Shown piece by piece: positions 44,170 through 52,264 of a DNA stretch of 64,000 nucleotides (position 1 is the stretch's first letter; each line of letters opens with the position of its first letter). Source of the DNA: an uncultured Treponema sp. (GTDB lineage: Bacteria; Spirochaetota; Spirochaetia; Treponematales; Treponemataceae); the NCBI GenBank assembly GCA_947166355.1, contig CAMVDX010000002.1, positions 268,361-332,360 on the forward strand, written 5' to 3'. Under the pieces are notes generated by a model. The model worked only from the letters and a program-made list of their open reading frames with translations. It had not been told where the DNA came from and did no database searches. The translations under genes and the position numbers were made by a program.

Positions 44170-45172
44170 GAACTATCTTGACTCAATGTTCCGCGGCTTG
44201 CCGCTTACAGACAAAGTTATGAAGGCAAAATCTGAACTGCTTCAGATGATGGAAGACAAATATACCGAGCTTATCCGCAGTGGTAAGACTGAAAATGAAG
44301 CTGTAGGCGAAGTAATCCAGAACTTTGGAAATCTTGAAGACCTTGCAGATGACCTTGGAATTATGGATATTCTGCATGCAACAAAATATACAGAAGTGCA
44401 GCGCAGAAAAGTTTCTTTTGAAGAAGTTGTAGAATATCTTTCAGCTAAAAAACATTCGCTTGTGCTTAAATGCCTGGGAATTTTTTTCTGTATTATTTGT
44501 CCATCATGCCCAATTATAAGTGATACGCTGGATATGAATGATGTTGTTGGTGTTACAGCAATGTTTGTGTCAGTAGCAATTGGTGTGGTTTTAATGTGTC
44601 TTTCGAGTGCTGCAACAGAACAGTGGCGCTTTCTTAAGACAGAACCATGCAGTATTGATGCAGTTTCAATTGATTATCTGAAAAATAAACTCAGAGATTT
44701 TACACCTACCTATAGTATTCTTTCTTCTGTGGGTGTCCTTCTTTGTGTTTTCTGTTTTGTTCCGCCTATGATTTTTGATGAGCTTATTTTAAGAAAAGGA
44801 GGAGAGTTTGGATCTGTATTCCTTTTTGTATTCATTGGAGCCGGAGTATTTATGATGGTTTATGCAAAGAGAATGAAAAAGACCTATCATAAGCTTTTAA
44901 GTCTTAATGAGATTATTGAGTTTACAGAACCAAAGTTTTCGCCGGATTCAATTGAAAATCCAACAGCCCGTGTAGTCATGAAGGTTTTCTGGCCTGTAGT
45001 TACCTGTCTCTACCTTTGTGTAAGCTTCCTTACCTTCAGATGGGATATCAGCTGGCTTATCTGGGTTATTGCAGCTGTGGCTTTCTCAATCATGAAAGCA
45101 ATTTTTACAGTAAATAACGAAAAGAATAAGAATAATAAAAATGTTGAAAACGCGGCAAGAGACGAGGACTAG
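44156..45172 (+). CDS. PadR-linked DUF1700/permease-prefix membrane protein
   Basis: 338 residues from ATG 44156 with GGAGAAG just upstream. The cytoplasmic N-terminal helical hairpin (SELLQMMEDKYTELIRSGKTENEAVGEVIQNFGNLEDLADDLG) is the permease prefix domain normally coded after PadR genes. Six membrane helices follow in three pairs (LKCLGIFFCIICPSCPI, MFVSVAIGVVLMCLSS, ILSSVGVLLCVFCFV, VFLFVFIGAGVFMMVY, WPVVTCLYLCVSFLTF, LIWVIAAVAFSIMKAI). Its role is probably membrane-stress sensing with the PadR and DUF4097 partners. A 3' fragment of a second copy survives at 46044-46178. Confidence 0.85.
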   Translation: METIKNYLDSMFRGLPLTDKVMKAKSELLQMMEDKYTELIRSGKTENEAVGEVIQNFGNLEDLADDLGIMDILHATKYTEVQRRKVSFEEVVEYLSAKKHSLVLKCLGIFFCIICPSCPIISDTLDMNDVVGVTAMFVSVAIGVVLMCLSSAATEQWRFLKTEPCSIDAVSIDYLKNKLRDFTPTYSILSSVGVLLCVFCFVPPMIFDELILRKGGEFGSVFLFVFIGAGVFMMVYAKRMKKTYHKLLSLNEIIEFTEPKFSPDSIENPTARVVMKVFWPVVTCLYLCVSFLTFRWDISWLIWVIAAVAFSIMKAIFTVNNEKNKNNKNVENAARDED

Positions 45173-45175
45173 AAA

Positions 45176-45928
45176 ATGAAAAAGACAATATTTTTGATAA
45201 TTCTTGGAGTAGTTACAGTTGGCTGTATAATTTACGGAACTGTTTACCATATTGGCGGAGGATTTAAGAACCTTAAGAGATCAGGTTTTATTGTGACTGA
45301 TGATGGAAAAGACGGCGGTTTTTCTTTACATTTTGATTTTGATACAGATGAAGAAACGAATGATGAACATAATCTGAATCAGAAGCTGCAAGCTTTTTCA
45401 AAAATTAAAATTGATTCTGCTATCATGGAAATCAGAATTGAAGAGGGAAATGATTTTTATATCAGCAGCAACTGGAACAGAGATTGGCTGCGTCCAGAGG
45501 TTTCTGTAAATAACGGAGTGCTTAATGTTATTCAGAAGAGTAACAGAAAGAACAAGGCCGGTACAAATAATTGCCGTGTAACTATCACAGTTCCAGCTGA
45601 TACAAAGCTTGGTGATATCGATATTGATTCAAATGTCGGAGAAATAAAACTTCGTAAGCTTGAAGCAGAGGATGTTTCTATTAATCTTAATGTTGGTGAA
45701 ATTTCTTTGCGCGATATGAACTTTGAAAATGTTACAATTGATAATAACGTTGGTGAAGTTTCGGTTGATACAGATGCAAGCCTTGATGATTATGATATTT
45801 CCCTTGCGACAGATGTTGGCCAGGTTAATTATATTGGCAGAAGCTATAAGCGAAGTTATAATCAGAATGGAAGCGGTAAAAACAGAATTAAAATTAACAC
45901 CAATGTCGGTGAAATTAATGTAAATTAA
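45176..45928 (+). CDS. DUF4097 beta-helix membrane-anchored protein, copy 1
   Basis: 250 residues. An N-terminal anchor (TIFLIILGVVTVGCIIYGTVY) precedes a domain of repeated short strands with the hallmark NVGEI/NVGEV units (SNVGEIKLRKLEAEDV, LNVGEISLRDM, NNVGEVSVDTD, TNVGEINVN), a right-handed beta-helix of the DUF4097 family. It starts 3 bp after the preceding stop. It is one of two tandem paralogues (see 46184). Confidence 0.9.
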   Translation: MKKTIFLIILGVVTVGCIIYGTVYHIGGGFKNLKRSGFIVTDDGKDGGFSLHFDFDTDEETNDEHNLNQKLQAFSKIKIDSAIMEIRIEEGNDFYISSNWNRDWLRPEVSVNNGVLNVIQKSNRKNKAGTNNCRVTITVPADTKLGDIDIDSNVGEIKLRKLEAEDVSINLNVGEISLRDMNFENVTIDNNVGEVSVDTDASLDDYDISLATDVGQVNYIGRSYKRSYNQNGSGKNRIKINTNVGEINVN

Positions 45929-45936
45929 GCCTAAAA

Positions 45937-46058
45937 TCGAAGAACCGTTAAAAAATGGGCTGCAACAGCGGGCCATTTTAGGTTCATCGAAAGAATGGCT
46001 CAAGCGCCGAGACTATGCGAGGCGCGATTATTGTAAAAAGGCGGTGAGACTTTTTACA
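45937..46058. repeat. Hairpin-rich insertion-like segment between the DUF4097 copies
   Basis: Contains CGAAGAACC...TAAAAAATGGGC facing GGGCCATTTTAGGTTCATCG (imperfect inverted repeat, 45938-45980), a GCGCC/GGCGC hairpin, and TGTAAAAAG...CTTTTTACA (46032-46058). It replaces the 5' part of a lost membrane-protein gene. Confidence 0.6.
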
Positions 46059-46178
46059 TACAGCTGGCATATTACCTGGATTATCTGGCCTGTTGCAGCA
46101 GTTGTTTTCACAACCATAAAGGCAATTTATTCAACAGATAATGAAAACAAAAAAGAAAAGGATCAAAGAGAGGAGTAA
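46044..46178 (+). pseudogene. 3' remnant of a second DUF1700-type membrane protein gene
   Basis: In frame, the sequence reads YSWHITWIIWPVAAVVFTTI, then KAIYSTDNENKKEKDQREE and TAA at 46176. It aligns with the end of the intact protein at 44156-45172 (WDISWLIWVIAAVAFSIMKA). Only the last helix and tail remain. It shows that the membrane gene and the DUF4097 gene were duplicated together and the first gene of the second copy was lost. Confidence 0.85.
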
Positions 46179-46183
46179 TAAAA

Positions 46184-46942
46184 ATGAAAAAGACAATTTT
46201 CTTTATAATTTTAGGAGTGGTCACTGTTGGCTGCATAATATTTGGTACAGTAAAACATGTTGGCGGTGGTTTAGGTCCTTTACATCTGATGGGAATTTAT
46301 GAAAGTGATGATGGTGAAGCTGGCGATGTAAATTTTGATTTCCACTGGAAGTATGATAATGAGGAAGGTTCAGACAGTGAATTTTCGATAAATCAGATTC
46401 TGGAAAAGTTTTCTTCAATCAAAATAGACGGTACGATTATGGATTTGTCAATTGAAGAAGGGACTCAGTTCAAGATTGAGAGCAAATTTAATAAGGCACA
46501 GCTCAGACCATCTTATTCAGTAAAGAATGGAGTTCTTGAAATAACTCAGCAAAAAAAGAAAGGACCTCGTACAGGGAGCAATACTTGTAAGGTGGTTATT
46601 ACAATTCCCAGTGGTACAGATCTTTCTCGTCTTAATATTAATGTTAATGTTGGCGATGTAAAGATCAGAGAACTTACTGCAAAAGAAATTAATGCAACTG
46701 TAAATGTTGGAGAAATTAATATTCGCAAAGCTGATTTTGATGAATTAAGTGCTGAAACAAATGTCGGTGAAATTGATATCGACACAGACGGAAAGTTTGG
46801 AGAATACAGCATCAATGTTTCAACTGATGTTGGAGAGGTTTCTGTAGACCACCAGAAATTCAAGCGCCACTATAATTCACACGTAAGCGGCTCCAAAAAA
46901 ATTACAGCAAACACCAACGTAGGCGAGGTTTCTGTAAGATAA
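46184..46942 (+). CDS. DUF4097 beta-helix membrane-anchored protein, copy 2
   Basis: 252 residues, same build as copy 1: anchor (TIFFIILGVVTVGCIIFGTV), an acidic linker, then strands with NVGDVKIRELTAKEI, VNVGEINIRKADFDEL, TNVGEIDIDTD and a final TNVGEVSVR. GAGGAG lies 8 nt upstream. The tail differs from copy 1 in KFKRHYNSHVSG. It is followed by phased 12-bp repeats and an intrinsic terminator, so it ends the operon. Confidence 0.9.
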   Translation: MKKTIFFIILGVVTVGCIIFGTVKHVGGGLGPLHLMGIYESDDGEAGDVNFDFHWKYDNEEGSDSEFSINQILEKFSSIKIDGTIMDLSIEEGTQFKIESKFNKAQLRPSYSVKNGVLEITQQKKKGPRTGSNTCKVVITIPSGTDLSRLNINVNVGDVKIRELTAKEINATVNVGEINIRKADFDELSAETNVGEIDIDTDGKFGEYSINVSTDVGEVSVDHQKFKRHYNSHVSGSKKITANTNVGEVSVR

Positions 46943-46953
46943 TTCTGTAAAAA

Positions 46954-47050
46954 TAACCAAAGTTACTATTTATAGTTACTTGACATAAAAAATCACTAAC
47001 CAAAGTTATAAAAATTGTAACCAAAGTTAGAAAATTTAGAACCAAAGTTA
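46954..47050. promoter_or_regulatory. Phased TAACCAAAGTTA iterons
   Basis: TAACCAAAGTTA at 46954, 46997 and 47018, and GAACCAAAGTTA at 47039. The last three are spaced exactly 21 bp; the first is 43 bp upstream, with a degenerate half-site (TAGTTA, 46973) between. Each is a quasi-palindrome (TAAC-CAAA-GTTA). The last touches the following terminator stem. Confidence 0.75.
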
Positions 47051-47081
47051 TACTCCGGCACGTCCGGAGTATATTTTTTTT
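47049..47081 (+). terminator. Intrinsic terminator of the padR/DUF4097 operon
   Basis: TATACTCCGG / CCGGAGTATA, loop CACGT, followed by eight T (47074-47081). Confidence 0.92.
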
Positions 47082-47089
47082 AAAAAGTT

Positions 47090-47129
47090 GTGCTGATTTC
47101 GTGCTGAATTTTCCTTTTTTTTGTGCTGA
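47090..47129 (+). promoter_or_regulatory. GTGCTGA direct repeats upstream of the lipoprotein operon
   Basis: GTGCTGA at 47090 and 47101 and TGTGCTGA at about 47122, spacings 11 and about 22 bp, so on the same helix face. The third overlaps a possible -35 for a -10 TAGAAT at 47149-47154. Possible activator sites. Confidence 0.45.
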
Positions 47130-47180
47130 TTCTGTACTGTTTGAATTTTAGAATAATCCAAAAAAAGAAGGAGGTTCTTT

Positions 47181-47720
47181 ATGAAAAAGAGAATCGGATT
47201 GGTGTCAGTTGTAACAGGATTGCTGGCATCAATGGTTTTGTTTGGTTGTGCCGGTGAGCAAACACCAGACGTTCAGACTGAGAAAGCAGAACAGAACGTT
47301 GAAGCTGGTGAAAAGGTAGATTTAAAATCAGCTGGAAAAAGGTACGTTATTACAAATCAGGACAGAAGTAGTGTAACAACTTATACTGTAGATCCTGAAA
47401 CAAATCGTACTACAAGAAGCGTTGTTAGCAGAAATAACAGCGATGAAGTAATTACACGCAGCTACATTTATTCTGATTCTGGTGAATTGGCAGAAGTTCG
47501 CAGTACAAATACAACTTCGGGTACTTCGATAATTAAGTATTCAGTATCATCTGGTCGTGCTGATAATAAAAAGACAAAGAAATCAATTTACATAACAGGT
47601 ACTCGTGGAGATACAGACCTTGTTGAGGTTGAGTATATTTACGATGATGATGGAACTGCACTTGGTGTTATCCAGAGAGATTCCAATGGCAATATATATG
47701 AAAAAGGTTTGATGGAGTAG
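47181..47720 (+). CDS. Small lipoprotein, 179 aa
   Basis: The signal ends in the lipobox LFGC (Cys23). After a Glu/Gln-rich linker the domain is made of short repeated strands (RYVITNQDRSSVTTYTVDP, ITRSYIYSDSGELAEVRS, LVEVEYIYDDDGTALGVIQRD), reminiscent of YD-type or wall-associated beta repeats. Function is unknown. GGAGG precedes the start. The next gene starts 4 bp after the stop, so they form an operon. Confidence 0.8.
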   Translation: MKKRIGLVSVVTGLLASMVLFGCAGEQTPDVQTEKAEQNVEAGEKVDLKSAGKRYVITNQDRSSVTTYTVDPETNRTTRSVVSRNNSDEVITRSYIYSDSGELAEVRSTNTTSGTSIIKYSVSSGRADNKKTKKSIYITGTRGDTDLVEVEYIYDDDGTALGVIQRDSNGNIYEKGLME

Positions 47721-47724
47721 AGAA

Positions 47725-48978
47725 ATGATAAAAAAGATAGCAGTTGTTTTAACACTCTGTCTGCTTACAGTATGGCAGTTGAGTGCGTCTTCACAGTTTT
47801 CGGATTCTGTATTCCATATGAAACAGAATATTGTAGATTTTTCTGACACAGGTATTGCGGAAAATGTCCGTGGTGGTGATTTTGTAAATCCAAGTCTTGA
47901 TGAACTTGTAGTAGGATCTATTTTTCAGGATGTAGACGGTGATTTTAAAAAGGTTGTAAAAATTACAGAAGGAAGAGATGGCACTGTATTTATTGATACA
48001 ATTCAGCCTGAACTTCGTGAGGTTCTTGAGTTTATGTACATTCCTACTCAGGAGCTTTCGATTGAAATTGATGACCTTGCAGAAGCTCTTGAAGAAGGTT
48101 CTCAGGATTATGCCGATGGAACTTCTTCTCGTTTGAGTGGAAGCTTTAACTGGGATGGAAAATCATGGACTCTCAAAAAAGGAAGTAAAGCAACAGTTAA
48201 GTTGAATCTCAAAAATGTTCATGGTGATATCAATGCAAAAATGAATTTCGGTGCAGGATTACCTTATGAAAAGGTATCCTGGAAAAAGAAGTGGTTTATC
48301 TGGTATCCGGTATTCTCTCATGTAAAAGGATATGTAAATGCTAGATATGATCATAACCTCGGACTTGGATTGACAGTAGGTGTTTCTGTTGAAACAAATG
48401 ATGGTGCGTTCAGTACAGACGATCTTCCAATTTACGAACTTGGTGGTGGTGGACTTGGTATAGGTCTTTACAATGTAGACTGTCTTGAAGGAAAGCTCTC
48501 AATAGATGATACAATAGATTTTAGAAACAGAGTCTGGGCAGAAGCTGGTTGTAGTCTTGACGGATTAGGAATCATCTGCTGGCCAACAGGCTGTTGGGGA
48601 AAAGGTGGTTCTCAGGTTTACTTTAGAAACGATATAGATGTAAATGCAGAGGCTAAACTTAAGGTAGGTTTCTATCTTAAGGGTAAGGTTTCATGGAGCA
48701 GCTTTAAGCTCGTTGAATGTAGTGTAGGTGGTGGTCCATTCCTTGGTCTTGAGGGTAAGTTCCATTATGGTCTCAGCTACAACGCTCTTGGTGGAAACGA
48801 TTCTATGGGAAGAACTATCATAAATAATGGATGGCATATTGATCCGAAACCTACTGTAAAGGCAACTCTTTCTGCCGGTCTGTATGCAGACGGAGAAGTT
48901 ACTGTCCTTAATGATAAGTGGAAGAAGCAGTTCCTTGATGAGGAATGGAGCAAACCAATCTTTAAGGTTTCAAACTAA
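47725..48978 (+). CDS. Secreted protein, 417 aa, unknown
   Basis: A signal peptide (KKIAVVLTLCLLTVWQLSASS) is followed by a propeptide-like region and a Gly-rich beta-stranded domain (KVKGYVNARYDHN-like strands, LGLGLTVGVSVETNDG, LGGGGLGIGLYNVD, VGFYLKGKVSWSSFKLVECSVGGGPFLGLEG). The strand pattern could be an outer-membrane barrel or an extracellular beta protein. I recognise no family. It is in tight order with lipoprotein genes on both sides (4 and 15 bp). Confidence 0.78.
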   Translation: MIKKIAVVLTLCLLTVWQLSASSQFSDSVFHMKQNIVDFSDTGIAENVRGGDFVNPSLDELVVGSIFQDVDGDFKKVVKITEGRDGTVFIDTIQPELREVLEFMYIPTQELSIEIDDLAEALEEGSQDYADGTSSRLSGSFNWDGKSWTLKKGSKATVKLNLKNVHGDINAKMNFGAGLPYEKVSWKKKWFIWYPVFSHVKGYVNARYDHNLGLGLTVGVSVETNDGAFSTDDLPIYELGGGGLGIGLYNVDCLEGKLSIDDTIDFRNRVWAEAGCSLDGLGIICWPTGCWGKGGSQVYFRNDIDVNAEAKLKVGFYLKGKVSWSSFKLVECSVGGGPFLGLEGKFHYGLSYNALGGNDSMGRTIINNGWHIDPKPTVKATLSAGLYADGEVTVLNDKWKKQFLDEEWSKPIFKVSN

Positions 48979-48993
48979 GGTACGGAGGAAGAT

Positions 48994-50550
48994 ATGAAAA
49001 TAAGTAAAAAAAATCTTTTGCTTGGTGCCGTATTATTTGCAGGCATCATTTTGACAGGTTGTTCAAACGGAAATGATAACACATCATCATCTTCTTCAGA
49101 AGAACAAACTACAACTCCAGCAGCTCCTGCTGCACCAACAACTCCAACTGCCCCTGAGCCTGATAATATTGCTACAATGAGCATTCCAAGTCTTGTAAGC
49201 CGTCAGGTTTATATGAATGCTTATCATTCTGGTGGCTATTGGGTTGAAACAGAGCGCTGGTATTATGGCAGTACAAATACACTGACAAATTATGTAGTAA
49301 CAACTATTAAAGATATTGGAACTAGTGGTAATTATCAGGAAGTAAGATATGTATTCTCTGCTGATCCGTTGTTTTCAAAGACAGGAACCGGAGATTCAAA
49401 GATGTATGATACTTCTGAATTTGTAGCAGAATATAATCCGGAAGCTCATGGTGCCTATGTTGGAAAGTATATTTATCTTTACAATTCAAACAATAAATGT
49501 GTTGGTGGCGCATACGTAGAAAAGAATGCGGCTGCCGGTACTACAGGTGGTTGTTTTAAGGCAGTATACGGTCCTTATGGGTACCTGATGTTTAAGGAAG
49601 CTTCTTCTGGAACTATCAGTGGAGATATTACTAATGGATATACAATTTCTCCTACAGATTCTGATGTTACAGAATTCAGACTTTGTGCTTATAATACAAC
49701 AGCACAACAGTATGACAAAGAAGCTTATTATAGCGGGGTACCTGCTGGCTGGACAGATTTGTCAGGAACCGATGTTGAAAACAATACAGCAGTTGCAAAC
49801 TTCATTGCTTCTTCAACTGGTACTACACCTGCTGCTAATCTTATTACTAAGTATTCATGTACATACGACTCAAACAATAAGCCTGTTCTTGAAGTGAAAT
49901 ATGAAAAATTGGATTTTTCAAATGCTCCGGATGGAACTGCAGGTAATTATTCTGCTGGCATAAATGAAACTGATAGTGAATCCAATAATGGAAACTTGAC
50001 GCCAGATACAGAAGCATCTAACGTAAGAATAAACAAAATAGTTTATGAGTTTGATACTGTAAATACGGCTTCTTCAGGATCTGCTAATTTCCAGATTTCT
50101 GTTCAGAGAAGTTATCAGTATACTGGTACTGCTTCAATTCCTGAGGCCTCTGGTGTTGCTACAGATGGTTCTAATTATTCTGCAGACGGTGAGCTTTCCA
50201 TTATTTCAAGACAGTTTGATGCATATGGACGCAAGACTCGTGAGACGGAAACCTCTTACGGAAATAAGGTAAAAACAATTGTGCGCCAGTATGATGCAGG
50301 TACAACAGATGATTCTGGCTTGGGCATCGAAACAACTTATAATGGTAACGATCTTATGGTAAGTCGTACTAATTACAATCTGCTTGAGCATAATCAGGCA
50401 ACAGAAAATACTGATACAGCAAGTGATTCAAAGAGATATGAAACTCTGAACTATGAGTATAACACAACTCGTGGTTATGCAGGGGACCGTGGCAGTGTTT
50501 GGGGTATAAATATGAAGCGCCCTGAAACAGTTCACTGGTGCGAACGCTAG
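48994..50550 (+). CDS. Lipoprotein, 518 aa, with Thr/Pro/Ala linker
   Basis: The lipobox IILTGC gives Cys23, followed by a Ser run, then a TTTPAAPAAPTTPTAPEP linker as in surface-exposed lipoproteins. The remainder is rich in Tyr/Thr/Asn with repeated strands (YKIVYEFDTVN-like, IISRQFDAYGRKTRETETSYGNKVKTIVRQYDAG), the last part recalling RHS/YD repeats and the small lipoprotein at 47181. Function is unknown. It is followed by a double hairpin terminator. Confidence 0.8.
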   Translation: MKISKKNLLLGAVLFAGIILTGCSNGNDNTSSSSSEEQTTTPAAPAAPTTPTAPEPDNIATMSIPSLVSRQVYMNAYHSGGYWVETERWYYGSTNTLTNYVVTTIKDIGTSGNYQEVRYVFSADPLFSKTGTGDSKMYDTSEFVAEYNPEAHGAYVGKYIYLYNSNNKCVGGAYVEKNAAAGTTGGCFKAVYGPYGYLMFKEASSGTISGDITNGYTISPTDSDVTEFRLCAYNTTAQQYDKEAYYSGVPAGWTDLSGTDVENNTAVANFIASSTGTTPAANLITKYSCTYDSNNKPVLEVKYEKLDFSNAPDGTAGNYSAGINETDSESNNGNLTPDTEASNVRINKIVYEFDTVNTASSGSANFQISVQRSYQYTGTASIPEASGVATDGSNYSADGELSIISRQFDAYGRKTRETETSYGNKVKTIVRQYDAGTTDDSGLGIETTYNGNDLMVSRTNYNLLEHNQATENTDTASDSKRYETLNYEYNTTRGYAGDRGSVWGINMKRPETVHWCER

Positions 50551-50560
50551 TATTTTCAAT

Positions 50561-50621
50561 AATGGCAACGTTGTTACTGGTTTTCAACGCTGCCATTATC
50601 CGGCTTGACCGGATAATCTTT
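50561..50621 (+). terminator. Double hairpin after the lipoprotein operon
   Basis: AATGGCAACGTTG (50561-50573) with CAACGCTGCCATT (50585-50597, one mismatch), then ATTATCCGG-CTTGA-CCGGATAAT (50595-50617) followed by CTTT. Likely partial termination before the C11 gene. Confidence 0.65.
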
Positions 50622-50647
50622 GATATTACTGGAATAAATGTAAGTTT

Positions 50648-52165
50648 ATGCACTTAAAGCTGCTTAGAATGTGCGGCTTCCTTCTGGTGGCTGCATATTT
50701 GATAATTTTTATTTTCTCATGTTCAATTCCTTCTCAGAGTGGAGCGGATACATCTAACACTGAGGAGGAAAAATCGTCTGAACAACAAAACAGTTCTGGT
50801 CAAAATCAAACTCAAGATGAGCCGGGGGGAACAAGAAGTTTTAATGCCAATGTTTCGGCGTGGACGCTTATGTTTTATCTTGGTGGAGATAATAATCTTG
50901 ATGGTATGCTGCTGGCTAATATGTCACAGCTTCTGAGCGGTTATTGCGGGGGAATGAGGCCGGTAATTCTCATAGACAGAAGCGGTTCAAGTAATTCTGT
51001 TGAGCCGTTTGGTGAAGCATTTGCTACAACCAGAATGTATACTATAACTCAACATGGTTTTGTTCGTCTTTATGGAGATGAAATATTTCCGGAGTTAGAC
51101 GAGAGTAATGGTGACTGTGAGTTGAATACAGCAGATGCTTCTATTCTCAAGAAATTTGTCGGATACAGTAAACAGCATTTTCCAGCGGATCATTATGCCC
51201 TTATTATAGGTTCGCATGGAGGTGGTGTGCGTACTGGAAATCAGAATGCACGTGCTATAGTTCTGGATGAAGAAAGTGATAAAGACTGGATTTTTACTGC
51301 GGAACTCACGGATGTGCTTACTGCAAGTGAATCTGTTGATGTACTTGCATTTGATGCCTGCTGTATGGGAAGTCTCGAAGTAGCATATCAGTTCTGTGGA
51401 ACAAAGGATTTTAAGGCAGATTATATTGTTGCTTCTCCTGCTGAAGAATGGAGCTTTGGCTGGGATTATAACAGACTTGCTGCTTTATTTGAGACAAATT
51501 CTCCAGAACCTTCTGCATTTGCTATAGAACTTGTAAATAATTACAGAAACTATATTGAAGCAAATCAAAATGATTCGTTGCAGACTCTTACCTGTTTGCG
51601 TTCGAGTAGTATTTCTCTTGTAAAACATAAGCTTGATGCTCTTGCTGCGGAACTTGTTTCTTATAAGATTGCAATGGAATCTTTACGTGGTAAAGGCAGA
51701 CTCAAGCAAAAGAATGTTCTGCATTATTTTAAGAGTGAAGTTAATACATACTGGCTGCAATATCCATATTTTGATTTGTATTCTCTGGCGGAACGTATAT
51801 CAGCCAGTGAGGCTTTTTCAGAAACTGTTCGTAATGCGGCAAGAGAGCTTTCGTCTGCAATTGATGAAGCTGTTTTATGCTCATACTCTGGTTCAGGTTA
51901 TACTCTTGCACATACGGATGTTACAGGGCTTTCAATTTTCTTTCCTTGTGGTAAGGAACCTTTTGGGTATTCAGGAAATACCTATTGGTATTATCAGTAT
52001 TTTTATAATGCGCTTTCAGCACAAAGTATCAATCCTAAATGTTATGGAAAACTTGCTTTTTGTGCAGATGGAGCTACTGCCAGTAATGGCGCGGTTGAAA
52101 ACTGGTTTGAACTGCTTGATTACTGGTTTGATGATGAAAAAAACAGAAATGGCTATGCGCCATAA
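50648..52165 (+). CDS. Clostripain-like C11 cysteine peptidase lipoprotein
   Basis: 505 residues. A lipoprotein signal ends at FIFSC (Cys25), followed by a Gln/Ser/Glu-rich linker. The C11 domain starts at WTLMFYLGGDNNLDGMLL. The catalytic dyad is His190 in LIIGSHGGG and Cys238 in LAFDACCMGSLEVAYQF. VASPAEEWSFGWDY follows, typical of the family, whose members usually cut after Arg or Lys. It is presumed to act outside the inner membrane. It lies 99 bp upstream of the export genes and may process or shed exported peptides (inference). Confidence 0.9.
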   Translation: MHLKLLRMCGFLLVAAYLIIFIFSCSIPSQSGADTSNTEEEKSSEQQNSSGQNQTQDEPGGTRSFNANVSAWTLMFYLGGDNNLDGMLLANMSQLLSGYCGGMRPVILIDRSGSSNSVEPFGEAFATTRMYTITQHGFVRLYGDEIFPELDESNGDCELNTADASILKKFVGYSKQHFPADHYALIIGSHGGGVRTGNQNARAIVLDEESDKDWIFTAELTDVLTASESVDVLAFDACCMGSLEVAYQFCGTKDFKADYIVASPAEEWSFGWDYNRLAALFETNSPEPSAFAIELVNNYRNYIEANQNDSLQTLTCLRSSSISLVKHKLDALAAELVSYKIAMESLRGKGRLKQKNVLHYFKSEVNTYWLQYPYFDLYSLAERISASEAFSETVRNAARELSSAIDEAVLCSYSGSGYTLAHTDVTGLSIFFPCGKEPFGYSGNTYWYYQYFYNALSAQSINPKCYGKLAFCADGATASNGAVENWFELLDYWFDDEKNRNGYAP

Positions 52166-52168
52166 TAG

Positions 52169-52191
52169 ATTGCCGTGTAAAACACGGCAAT
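52169..52191. repeat. Palindrome between C11 peptidase and HlyD genes
   Basis: ATTGCCGTGT-AAA-ACACGGCAAT, 10-bp stem, followed by GACAT; same style as other GTCAT palindromes. No T-run, so readthrough into the export genes is likely. Confidence 0.65.
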
Positions 52192-52264
52192 GACATAATG
52201 CCTGAACGGGCAATGGAAATGCTGTGACACAGCAATAACAATGTAACTACTTGGGAGTGTACTT

